From contig NC_049986.1 in assembly GCF_000003815.2 (NCBI RefSeq), forward strand, positions 10,528,369 to 10,592,368: 64,000 nucleotides of DNA, given 5' to 3'. Position 1 is the stretch's first letter; every line of letters starts with the position of its first letter. Positions 10,804 to 22,910 of the stretch are shown here, piece by piece. The DNA comes from Branchiostoma floridae. Its lineage: Eukaryota > Chordata > Leptocardii > Amphioxiformes > Branchiostomatidae. Under the pieces are notes generated by a model, which had not been told where the DNA came from, did no database searches, and saw nothing but the letters and a program-made list of their open reading frames with translations. The position numbers and the translations under genes were made by a program.

Positions 10804-13800
10804 GGCTGATCACTAAATGACGGGGGCAATTTACACAATGACCTACTTCGGTCGCCATGATTGATATTGTCGCCACTGTCCGTTGACCCGGAACTTCTTC
10901 AAAGGTCAAATGTGGGGCTTTCGGTTAGATTTATCGATACTTCCGGTAATGAACCCCAGATATGCAGAAATGAACTTCGTGGGAAGGGTTATTAAGATAT
11001 TCAGCCTCAAGGGAGTCATCAACCTCCTCAAGTCGTTAACTTAATCTATGGTCTATGTATATCTTATCTATATCTTACAGGTATCATACGTATTCGTTTT
11101 TATACTCCTATTTGCATCACAAAATATGTCAGTGATTATCCACGCGTTATGAAATTATATGATCATTATTTGTTTTGTCTTGATTGAATGGAATTAGTTT
11201 GCATTTCATTCCTGTAGATATTAATACTTTATCAACAACTAGCCTACCAGTATAATACGATACCGTATAAAGCAAATTAACGTTAGATGATTTAAACATA
11301 GGCACGTTGTTACGGCTGAATGATCCATATGTTGGATTTGGCTACGTTTAAGGTATAGCATTTTGCAGACATAGACATACATTTCCTTTTTCAAAAGAAC
11401 AACATAACAATCTTATTAATTTCTCGACTCCAATGGAGAAAAGATATGACATGAAAACATCATCATCAAACTTTCTTTCCCAAACTGTGAGTCGGTGCCA
11501 CTTTGCATAAATCTCATGTCTGCTTCTTTAACACAGAAAGTAATTGTAGTGGTGCTTGTCTAATGAGAGCACGGGCACAATATGAACTAAAATGTAACGT
11601 GATGTATTCCGATTGAAAATGCTAATAGCTTCCATATCTTGATACACTGTGTTGTTTTTATTAGCTCATACTGTCAAATGCCCCAATTAATTAACAAGCC
11701 TAAAATACCATGATTAATTTCACTTCGCTGCAAGGGGACGTCGCAATATGCATGCCTTTAAATTTGATACAGCCCCCTTTGCCACTAAGCCTCAAGTCGC
11801 CGCAGTTAACATACAGATATTACCAAGAGCGACGTCTAACAACGCTCAGTGTGACCTCCTTGTGCCTTGGTGTAAGGCAGCCTTTCTGGAATCACAGATA
11901 AACCGTGACTTTTAAAATGAAGTCCTTTTCGTTTCGATAACCGGGTGTTAACCTCTGGTTCACTGGCGTCTCCGTGGAACGTGCTCAAAATAAGTAACGA
12001 CCTATTAGAAAACTGTATCCCTGATCCAGGCTTCGGTGCAACAAGCTGTTGGACCGATATCGAACTCTAAATGGTATTGTTCAACTTCGGGAAAATAGGT
12101 CAGACAGTGAGAGTTTTTGTAAGGAAATAATCACTTGATGCCATCCGTATTACCCTCGCCAAGAAGGTTGTGCATTTGTAGTATTTTTTTCTGTGAAATA
12201 ACTGTATAACTGGAGAAGGCCTGGATGAACTTTTATTGATATTTGGTAAGGGTATGTGTTGATTAAATGATAATGAGATAAACATATATCGATAAAAAAA
12301 GCATTTAATTTACAAGACCATTATTCATCAGGGAAACGCAATCCATGTGTAATTTGCTACGAGACTGAAGAAATATTTTTGCTATATTTTTTTTGTTATA
12401 GCGTATAAACAAGCAAACGAACAACGTTGGTTTGCATTTTTTCCCCCTATGATAAGATTTTGCATCTTTCTAATTCAACGTTTGGTGCAAAGAACAATAA
12501 ACTTTGTGGTAAACGATACAAACGTTGCCGAAAAAAAAATTATAATTATACCTTATTACCCTATCATGTTGCTTATTTCAGTTTTGTCATCATAACTGCA
12601 AAGCAAAGAACGAAAGAAGAGTGGTACTCAGCTCTGGTATCAGGTAGCTACGACCAAAATTTGAGGAAAGTCACAAATCAAATTTGATGTTGGTAATCAA
12701 TGAACCGAAGACCTAAGTTTTATTTGGTGGATTGAAATGGTATATACATATGATTGGTTGCTCAGCTAAGAACCTTATGTTTCTCTTGGTTAAGATCAAA
12801 TTTAATAATAAATGTTGAGATCATACTGCATTCCCATACGGACTCATGCATAAGTAAAAATTCAAATAAAGCTAACCTTATTAGTCACAATGACATTATC
12901 TCTTTCCTCCAACCAGATGATGAAAATAACCTTATCTCACCTTAGAAATGAACTGAGGTATCCAAGTTACTAATTCCCCCAGTGAATCCATTTATCATCA
13001 ATATATAATCGATTTTAACACTTACAATGACGGTACATACAAATACATAAATGAATATCGTTACTCCAGATATGTAATAGTTGTTGATACTCTCAACAGG
13101 TCAGAGTTGTCAATCTTCTGAGCTTATGTTTCTTTTCTAATTAAAGGAATATCCAATAGGATCACGTGTTGCTATTAATGAAATTACTTTGAATGATTTT
13201 GTTAGCGCAATAGTGACTGGGTTAATTGAGGGAGACACGCCATTCAATACGATTACGCCGAATCGGACTGAAATGACCCGCCTTGTGACTTTTGGGACTG
13301 ATCTATTTGCCCTGAGGGTGAAACAAATGGGCTGGTAAGTCGAGGCAAGCTAGGCTCCTCGTCTGGAATTAGATTTCCTTCGTGAGCGAGGAGGTCCAGT
13401 CGTAAATTTGACATCTGATTGCATTTCTACCCACTGCAATTGATAAGAGGGTGTCATCGGAGTAAATTGTTTCTATCATTATGACAACTATCCCCTCCTC
13501 GGAGACGCATAATACATACAATGTGTGGAAGAAAGAGAAAGCCCCCTTTTTTTAACACAGACGCCGAGACTGGTGGCCGCCAAGCCAAAAAAAAAATCAC
13601 CAGAATCTTCGCCGCAAGCTATTGGCCGATTTCAATGACGTCAATGTATACGTCTAAAGTAACAGATGTCATTTTGTACCATAAAGATTCTTTATCATCT
13701 GTAGATCAATTTGTAAAGGGGGCTGAGTACAAATGAAAGTGTTTCAAGATAGCGTTTCTCTCGGCAATGGATTACGTGTTGGAACAAAGACTTGAAGAGG

Positions 13801-14519
13801 TAAATTTAGGTTTATTCTCTTAATTATTTTGACGATACAACCGGGCAGTTCGTCGTTCAGTATAGATATACATATATGGTTGGTGTGGAAATCAATTTTT
13901 GTACATGATGCCACAGCTGATGGTCAAAGATAGCAATGAATGGGCCATTTCGTTCGGGGATTGAGCTTCCTATAGCCGTAATGTCAGCGTTGTCAATAAG
14001 ATACAGCCACAAAAGAAAAGTTACCCGCCTTATGCCATGAGACACTGGCAACTGCCAATTCATGACTCTCTCCTCCTGTTAAATTTTCTTGGGCATTACA
14101 GAAATCGTTAATGTTGTCACAAAAAGATGAAGACTTATGTCTTGTTCCAATCGACTGGTCGGAACAGTGCGCATCAAACTCACTTAAAGTTTCGATTGCC
14201 GGAGCTATGTTGGCTAAAGTGTGTCTTTTCCTATTAGCCCGTCGCGTTAAGCGAACCGGGGCAGGCAGGAAGAGGTCAACAGCCTGAAACCTTCTTCAAT
14301 TACTCTCTCTATAACCGCCACTTCCTTTAAACCAACTCATGATTAATGGCTATTCCTCCCAAAGATTTCCGTTTCTCGACCTTTGAACTGCGGAAATTGT
14401 CATTCCTTCCGCTGTTTCTATAGAATCTGATGAGTGGGATGGCGCTTCCTTCGTATCAGGGTCGGCTCCATCCGAGGAAGTTTCGATTCGCACCAGTCGA
14501 TTCTGAACCCATCTTAGTG
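10804..14519. other. Non-coding stretch
   Basis: No gene recognised. It includes a TGACGTCA site near 13637 and ordinary A+T-rich DNA. Confidence 0.5.
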
Positions 14520-14620
14520 GCAAATAGCCGGGCCGCCATTAACGGTTGAGGAATCGATAGCAATCACACAACCATTGAGTGAGACGCTTCCTGCGTCTCC
14601 ACACGACCCATTAACCATTG
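14520..14620. promoter_or_regulatory. Single-copy block similar to 39995-40095, candidate regulatory element
   Basis: The core ATCGATAGCAATCACACA here matches ATCAATAACAATCACACA at about 40026-40043, with 16 of 18 identical and both differences transitions. Weaker similarity extends about 30 bases upstream and 50 downstream to a shared CATTAA. A SOX-like CCATTGTTC follows at about 14616. It is non-coding; the regulatory role is inference. Confidence 0.25.
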
Positions 14621-17600
14621 TTCAATCTAGTAAACCAATACAGCAGGGACCTGGCGTTAAATAGAGCACTGCTCGGTCGAAGGCACTTGGAGTGTTACAG
14701 ATATATCATGTGATCACCTATACCAGTTTACCGGCTCCACTAGCTCGAGCTGGGTGGTGCCGGGCTCAGGCAAGGTCGATGATTAAAGAAGACTCATGAC
14801 ATGTCAATCACGATTAGTCGTGAAAGCCAAACCGTGTCAAATTGTCTCGATCTGGCGTTAAATGGTGCATTGGCTGGGCACGGATGAGTTTGGCGGAATG
14901 TTGAGCTGGAGAAGTTCTCACTGGCTAGCTTTTTTCAAACATTTATTGTCCGCTACTCAAGCAACCGGATTCAATTTTGATGAGGGCATGGTATAACCCA
15001 ATTTGTAACAAAAGTGAGACAAGGTCGAGATTTTATAGAATGTGCCTACGTAAGTTTTGTCTTCGCTAACTGCTATTTGGCGTATTTTAATACCAGTGAA
15101 TATCTACCCTCATCGACGTTGCACCAGTACGTTTTGCAAATGGAATAAGATGGATACTTGAACTTGATCTTAGGTCAGATCATTTGCACATGCTAGTTGA
15201 AAATGTTGAACACACACAATTTTTATTGCCATTGAATCACAAATTGCATTCGTTGTTTTTTTATATCTGTATCACATGTAAAGTTACTTACGTGCAATTA
15301 GTTTTTTTTGCCTTTTTTGTAATAATGTTTTATGTCTATCTTAACTGTTGTTTAGCAAAATCACCAGTGCATTACTTAGCCTTCAGACGTAACTGACGAA
15401 AGTTCCAATCCTTAGCCTATAATCAAAAGTTTCACCCCCTAGTGCACAACCTCTGGTGCACAATGGGATACACCGACAACAGTCTTCCACACTATATAAT
15501 ACGCCACAAAATTGACATGTTGCACACGTATAGCCAGCTGCAGGCTAACTTTGCATTACGGCGATGACCCTGGTCTTTTGTCCGCCAATCATTGTCTCCC
15601 CTCAAGCAATCCGATCATGTCAAGTACTGACGTCATGTAGGTTGGGGCCTTTCATATGCTAGCTCACGAGATAGGAGTACAATGTGACGAGGCAATGAAG
15701 AGGTGTCTACTGAAAGTCACAAATGGTTAACTCTCCTTGGTGACCTGTCTTCCCTTCTAGGACAAAAAGAAAACTTTTAGGCTAATTCTTAAATGTCTAT
15801 TATACTTCAGGGAAGCCCACTGTTTATCAGAAAATCTAAAAAGAATTATATTGTCTGTGACCAAGAATGTTATCACCACTACAACGCGTTTTAATCACTG
15901 TTTTGCTAGACGGTCACATTTAGTGTGTACTCATATACTCTCTTATATTTTGCCATTGAATTGGGATCTAACTTACAGATTATGAAACCGATTTCTTATA
16001 TTAACAATAATTCCATAAGAAATGAAGATATTTTTACATCTCATCATTATCATGCATCTACTAGATTATTTTTTAGTTTAATGTCCATTCCAGGTTATAT
16101 CAATTTCAGCACATATATCTTTAATTATCTACTAATAGTGGTTGGGCTTATACAGGTCTGTTAACCCGAGTGCGCCATCACAATGTCTACAATTGTTTAA
16201 TATACATTTGAATAAGAATGTTTTTCAACATTTCCATCCTGAACGGTGCGACTTACAGAATGGCTTTCGCTTTTTTCCAAGACATTGTTTCACTGTTTCA
16301 ATACATTGGCCGCTTTAAAGATTTAGTGCCGGTATGGTACTTTATCGAAAAATGCATAAAGAAGTCCAAAAATGACAACATTTTACATAAAAAATTAAAG
16401 TAATACCTCTGTAGGCACCCAGTTAACTTAGTTGAATTTGTTTTGATAAGTTGCTACAATTTTAATTATACTTTAATTCGAGCTCACTCTTTTGTCGGTG
16501 GTGGTTATTATCGTTACAAATCGATCGGAATCAAATGACCTAGTCCTGATTGCAACCTGACCTAAAAATAGCGTTGCCTTAATCTTCTTTTGTCACTTAT
16601 CGATGATCAAAACGTTTTTTGCCACTTATCTTTGTTGCATTAAAGCTAAAATAGCTTCTCAGTTAAACTTATCAGTAAGAGAAATTTAAAATAATTCTTT
16701 TACAGGTATTGGGCCTCTAACAGAAATCATCGGAAATCGATCTTATGCTTTTTTGCCAAGTTTTGTAACTTTAAAGCTGGGGGCATTAACCATGACAAAA
16801 ATGCACAAGCAATTTGGTAGAGCTATAGTAGTATTATATTAGTACTGTTTAATTCATCCAAAAAGTTAAGACCTTATTCATTTATGTGCCAACCGACTAT
16901 ATTGTGAGGAACATATATCGAACACTTGTGACGTTTCGCCAAAAAGCAGCTTCTTAAGCAGCTAGATAAGATTTTGAAAACGGCCAGACGTTTTAGATAG
17001 CATCCGACTATTATTCGTCAGTGAAACGAAAGACATATGGGGAAACTGAGTAACTGCTTTTGGCCATATCGTGCTACCTGGATCTGTTACATTCAACGAC
17101 ATAATTGTGAAGGTTTTTCAAATCTGTTATAGCTTTCCTAACATGTAGTATACAGTTGCCGTTGAAGATCGTTCCGATTAAATGTTGCAATGATTTGGCA
17201 TAATTTATACTGTCAACTCATTCCCCTTTCCGTAGGTTTAGATCTTTAAGCTACTGTTTTAGCTTGACTTGTACATCGTAAAAATAAAGCAATAAGTAGA
17301 GAGCAACTCAAAGTCACGAACATTTGAAAAGGGTAATTGAGTCTCATGGCCCACAGGGGTACTATGAACTTGAGTTTATGTCATTTGATACCCCCACAAA
17401 CATGTCAAAACTAGTGTTACTAGATGTCACCCAGTTTACCATAAACCTCTTTAAAAGCGTAACATTAATTCAGCGTCATAAAAGATTATATTTGCACAAT
17501 GGGACCGGTGTAAAAAGCATTATAATTTTTTTTATATAAAGACCCCAATTAGAGTCCTTTAAGTGGTCAAGAAGGTCTTAAAGTAAAACATGATCATTAA

Positions 17601-20600
17601 ATAGCCCCGTGCAATACATAATAATTTCATGATATGAGACCCATTTGGAACTATCCTGATATGCGACATATACATTTGTTGCCAACTGAAATAAAGCTGT
17701 ACCTTGCTTTAGCTTTCTGATTCTTGACGATACGTAGTAATGAAAATTACATTTTTTTTTCACAAAATAAAAGAAGTCACCTTCATCATCATCATCATCG
17801 GTCGACATATGATCACACATGTTCGCACATGTTTATACACGGCGGGTTATACCGCCCCTTTCAGGGTAACAATTACCCTTTCGCTGGCTAATTACAAGAC
17901 GGGGGCACATTAAACTTACAGATTTACTTCATTTGGTTTAGTTTCTTTAGTCAGCATATAACACAAGCTTCAAACTCTTGATAGGTATTTATTCAGCACC
18001 AAGGTCGGTTCAAGCCATGTTTACATATTGAGGCATCAGACAAATCTATTTTGACGTCAAACTTATGCGTTATAAGAGCACTCCTATCTCCTGTATTTAG
18101 CATGCTTAAGTTGCAGTCTGGCGTTAAATTAAAGTCGAGATCATGAAAAATCATTTTATATTTGACGCAGTAATACCAGACCTAATGGCTCACGCGGATG
18201 TCACGGTCGTGTCAAGGCGTTACACGTTATTTTCATTAATCGTTTTAAGGGGCACGTGGCTTATGGTATTGACTTTCACACGTTTCTGCCCAACAAGATA
18301 ATTCCCATCTGAGAAGGCTTGTCGTTAGGCTCGATAGCGTTCGGCTGATATGGCGACGTAAGATCCATATCTTATTATACCTCCGTCTTTTTCCCCGAGA
18401 TGAAATTCATGAAACTCGTGCCAACACCGAAGTTGGAGCACCCCAGGGGCGCGACTTCCGCTGACCTTCCGGAAATGAATGTTGACGGGTCAAGCTTTCC
18501 ACCGAATGAAAACGTCGACACGGTCACCCGTCATGTCAACAAATCAAAAAAGGTAGAGAGTGTGAGGAAAAAAAGTGAGCACATTATACGCAAGGGTCGC
18601 ATCAGGATCAATCCAAGCGAACCTAACCCCCGCTTGCAATATTGGATCCCAAAACCTTTCACATTTATCTTGGCCGGTTCTAATATCTCCCTTAAGCCTG
18701 CCAAGGTTGTATGCAGTTTGGCTGAAAGTGGGCGAAGCGTGCATAATTTGGTGCTCACTAGACGCAGTTATAACGTCTATGTAGCGCTTTAATAATTACT
18801 CGTTGCAGATTCATGGAGGACATTTCGGAAGAATCGATCGAAGCGGAATAGCGGGCGCCGTGCCACGACTCGCTGAAGAATTTTTTTACGACGCCTGTAT
18901 ATCCAGTGCGTAACCATGTAGAAAGTGTCTTTGCCCGTTAGGATAAATCTCCGAATATGCGTGCTTTATGTCTGGGACTTTCACAGGCGGTTAGAACATT
19001 TTGTGTGGAGCAATGGTTGTGGCACGTATTCATTGCTTCTGTCGTTCTCCATTGAAAACAAACTGCCACTAAATTTTGAAATCTGGTTATAAAGAAAGTC
19101 TGTGGCAATGGCGTAATCAACAAATGGTTGCACTTGCAAGTGACAAATATAATAAGCCCAATTTCTATACCATTTACATTATCCTTCTAATATTAACTGG
19201 TCAGTTTTTTTTATATTCTACTAAACCTTGAAATGGCCATAAGATAGATTTTGAGCAGATTTTAAGGTACCATTTGATAGATGTTATCGTGGTGATGAAG
19301 AGCGGTCCATAGCGATAGCTGTAGCATAATTTATTCTTTCTAAGTCAGAAACATCAAGTTTAGGTAAGCTTGATTTCACTGACTTTACAGGCAGAGCAGA
19401 GGTTACGAATGCTGCTCGGGAGATTCCCCACCCGTTCTCTACCCCCTCTAACTTAGCAGAGGACCAATCGAAAACTCATGTCAAATTTCTAATCGTATAT
19501 TTACATTTGCGTTTTCCAGTCCGCAGTTTTCTTCTAGTTGACTGCAGTGTTGAATATTCAGTTCGTCAGATTTGCATATTTTATAATGCTAATATAATCT
19601 ACTGGATATCGTGGTAAATACAATTTACTCCTGAAATTGTGGATCATTGAATGATTAGATGATTACCAATAGTTGTGTGACCTCGGATGCCTGCCTAAAC
19701 GAGATGTGACGTCATCACCTAATTGAGAGGATATATTGGCGGGCGACAAGAGGTCATTTTTTGTAAATATTATTAGAATGATGCATGCACTTCAACTTCT
19801 TTCGTATATTTGTTTTTGACTTCGTATTTCAACTCCTTGTTGCCGTTCAAGAATACCAAGGTGGTAGACCTTAGTATTAACTTTATTTCCAACAAAATTG
19901 TCTGAAGGATTAAGAAGAAGACAGTAGCAAACTCCTAGGCAATTGCGACACCACGACAGATTTTTTTAAGAAAGCAGAAATGGGTTGACTGTGAAAAATA
20001 GAGTTTAAAGCGATATGATCTTCAATGACAGGGTGGGCAAATCGGCAGGGAAATAGATGGATACCATATAATTGCTATGTGTTTGATAAAGGAAAAGGTA
20101 ATATAAAACAGGAAAGATGAGTTTCAAGTGCGTGGTTATCCTAATAGGCAGTGTTTCCTATCTGACCACACGTAATTATAGATCCGCAGCATAACATACC
20201 CACCAAGACAGGGCCTAGCCCATAAAACGGCTTTCTTGATAACAAATCCTAATTGGTTTAACACGGCCTGTGCAAACAGTCTGCCTGGATTACACTAGAC
20301 GTCGATAAACTGGACAGGTCGTATCATGAAAATAAATCATAATTAGACACAAAGATTGTAAATAAATGACACGTTATGGTAACTGAATTACACACGATCA
20401 CGCCTTAGTATTCGTGGGCGACGTAAACGAATTTTGATTGTATCTAAACCAAAGAAGTGACTAATCTCTTGGCATCAATTGCTTCGAAATTAGAATTTGA
20501 AGTGGTTCCGAATGAATTGCCTTGAGAATATGATGGATAACAAGACTGGTAACCACACGCATGCATCATGACGAATCAGTTGATTGCTCTGCATATATTA

Positions 20601-20831
20601 GGCAGGATATATAACGGAAGTAATGCAGCTGAACGTAGAAATCTTACGTTCCATCACTGTCCATGGCTCCCTATGTTTCTCGGCTTAGGTAATGCTGTGC
20701 ACAGCACGGATAATTTCTCTAAGTGCCTCCCTAGCGACTAAGATAAGCATACAATGAATCAACCGTTATCCACTAATAGAACATAAAAACTATATCTTCT
20801 AACGCATCTACCTCGTGAAGCAGTGTGTGGT
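14621..20831. other. Non-coding stretch with scattered motif-dense blocks
   Basis: Contains two direct copies of CTGGCGTTAAAT followed by an AGAGCACTG/GGTGCATTG variant at 14651 and 14852, a third core at 18118, and two adjacent small hairpins at 17841-17879. A 130-codon open frame at 18400-18792 has no recognisable domain and is not called as a gene. Confidence 0.45.
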
Positions 20832-21100
20832 AGACTTTCGTTGTCCAAACTTTGTATTAGCAACACTAACGGTGTTGAATATTGTCTCTGATGAATACGT
20901 GCACATTATGGGATTGCCGTAACAAAGAGAAGAAGCTCCAATATGTGCTGCATGAGATTCCCCAGGTGTTGTCTTGTCTGAAACACATCTACCCAAGGCA
21001 GCATGCGGTAAGCTTTCTTTCTGAAACCTTTTTGTCCAAACTGTCTAAACTGTCAAATGTTTCTGGCAACTTTGAGAGCGCAGTGATTTATCAGTGACAT
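20832..21100. repeat. Left block of a diverged tandem repeat also present at 25940-26440
   Basis: GACTTTCGTTGTCCAAACTT at about 20835 corresponds to GACTTTCTTTGTTCAAACTT at about 25943, and the following ~250 bases show the same order of phrases (GTCTCTG..., AACAAAGAGAAG, ATATGTGCTG, ...GCAGTGATTTATCAG) in direct orientation. This block and the right block therefore bracket the 21.2-25.9 kb repeat island. Confidence 0.5.
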
Positions 21101-21122
21101 AGAAAGAAAGAAAGAAAGAAAG
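21101..21122. repeat. (GAAA)n microsatellite
   Basis: Five uninterrupted GAAA units, at the junction between the left flank repeat and the repeat island. Confidence 0.9.
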
Positions 21123-21199
21123 CTCCTGCTGTTGGGTGGGACAGTATGTACCTAAAGCTGTCTTGTTTTGCTGACACTGGAAGAAATGGGTTCAAATGC

Positions 21200-21790
21200 A
21201 GTCAAATCCGGGCCGTTATCTTTCCGTATCCTTGAAGGATACGATCGTTTACGGACAGATGCGAGCGGAATCTGTTACGGATCCGAAATTTCGGATTTTC
21301 TCGAATCCGGACTAATTAAACACGGAAAAATACGAAATCCGTATTTTTGGCAAATACGGTAGTGGATCCCATTGGTATTTTTTCGTATCCTTACCGCGGA
21401 GAACACGTCGAAACTTCGGTATTTTTCCGTATACTAACCAAATCCCAAACGTATTTGCTACGTATACGTAGATACGAAATTCGGACTTTCTCGGATTCTA
21501 ACCAAATCCGAAAGCTGTATCCGCCCGTATTTTGGATACGTTTATGCAGATACGAAATGCGGATTTTCCCGGATCCTAACCAAATCCGAAAGCTGTATCC
21601 CCCGTATTTTGTCTAAGTTTAGATAGTACATACCTACGGAACAATTCAGATTTCGGATTTTCTTGAATGGGATCCAAGAAAAGTATACGTAGCAAATAAG
21701 TGGGAATACAGGTTTCGCATTTGGTTGGATCGGAACTATCCATATACTCTTATATCCAGGTATATAATTTTGCGGCCTTTTATTCAAAAC
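21200..21790. repeat. GGATACG/CGTATCC-rich tract with a 78-bp tandem repeat
   Basis: Dense in CGTATTT, GATACG and GGATCC. GATACGAAAT recurs at 21471 and 21549 (78 bp apart), followed each time by a CGGAT-type segment, CTAACCAAATCCGAAAGCTG and a CCCGTATTTTG segment. The reverse complement of the 61-bp repeats at 25.2-25.6 kb carries a related order (GGATCCTAGCAAATCC, then CCCGTATTTTC). The tract therefore looks like the same repeat family in opposite orientation. Confidence 0.55.
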
Positions 21791-21799
21791 TTGTAGTTA

Positions 21800-22700
21800 A
21801 CGTCGATGGCATTGGGATCAATCGCAGTGACTGTGCAATTTCAAAATGATTCACGATTCTGTGCTGTGTCCAACCAATTGGTCCAACTCAGACTCCATTG
21901 TCCAGCGACACTCCGGGTCCGGGACCAGGGGTAGTTATTAAAAAGAGCACACGGTTCCAACAGGCTACGGAAGGAGGAATAATCCGCTGAGATTTGCGCA
22001 GTCCGATCCATATGACTTGTGTTGGATAGGTCGCAAAGTTTGTTCACCTTGCAATCTCGGCTCAAAGTGAATTTACCATTCCGTGACCTTGCACAAATCT
22101 CCAACATAATCCGCCTCATCAACTTTGTACAGAATCCAGGCATCCTAGCGCATATAGCTTGGCGTTCTTTGGGTCGGCGGGGTCCCAGCTGGAAAGCAAA
22201 GTCCCGACCAGAACTTCAGAGGTAAAACAGGTCCAAACTTTCTCCATTTCTTCTCCTCTCGCAACAGAGGCCCGGAAAATGCTTGCTTCGTCTCGCATAA
22301 CGGTACATTTGAAATCCCCAGACTTGCCTGTTATTGGATACTCCCTGTCACATGACTCTCATCTGGCCCGAACGGAGACCTGCCCCCCGTTGGTGCTGAT
22401 TGCTTGTTTACCAATTAACACCGAATAAATTTACATTTAAAAAGCACAGTGGCTGTGACACGCATTTGACCCGGACAAAACACATGAAACAAGCAACAAG
22501 TTACTATTATTTTACCAGATCGACGCTGAATGGCCGGGAGAAGTGTATTAAACCGTTCGATAGGCGCAGGCAGAATTTCTGTTAGGACGCCTTTCTAAAG
22601 ATTCTACTTGTCACTTGTAGCTTTGATACAATTAAACACTCGAATCCTGTGTATTTTGTTATATTTCATTTAGCCATTTATAGCCTTTCTACAGCGTACG
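21800..22700. other. Single-copy spacer inside the repeat island
   Basis: Higher G+C than its neighbours, with a 100-codon minus-strand frame at 21841-22143 and an 89-codon plus-strand frame at 22159-22428. Neither contains a motif I recognise and neither is called as a gene. It may be unrelated host DNA lying between repeat blocks. Confidence 0.35.
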
Positions 22701-22701
22701 G

Positions 22702-22891
22702 ATGGGTACGGATCCCGGCAGATACCAAGGTATCCGTCAAATCTCTCAAATGTGGATGCGGAAGATTCCGAACAAATACGAACGAATCCCAGATTCTAAA
22801 GGATACGCCAAAGTACCGAACAGATGCGACACTGTATCTGCTGGAATTATAACACACAAGGAATACGCTGTCGTATATACATGGATCCCTG
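22702..22891 (+). repeat. Left long inverted repeat of the composite
   Basis: Begins near ATGGGTACGGAT and ends near ATGGATCCCT. Its inverted partner is 25749-25930. Differences are mostly transitions with a few small indels; similarity falls off at both ends. Confidence 0.65.
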
Positions 22892-22910
22892 GCTGTCAAC
22901 GAACATGGAA

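Noticed and set aside
18400-18792. 130-codon plus-strand open frame, Lys/Ser/Arg-rich
   Set aside because: No domain recognised; other frames are also open here, and no splice or promoter context supports it.
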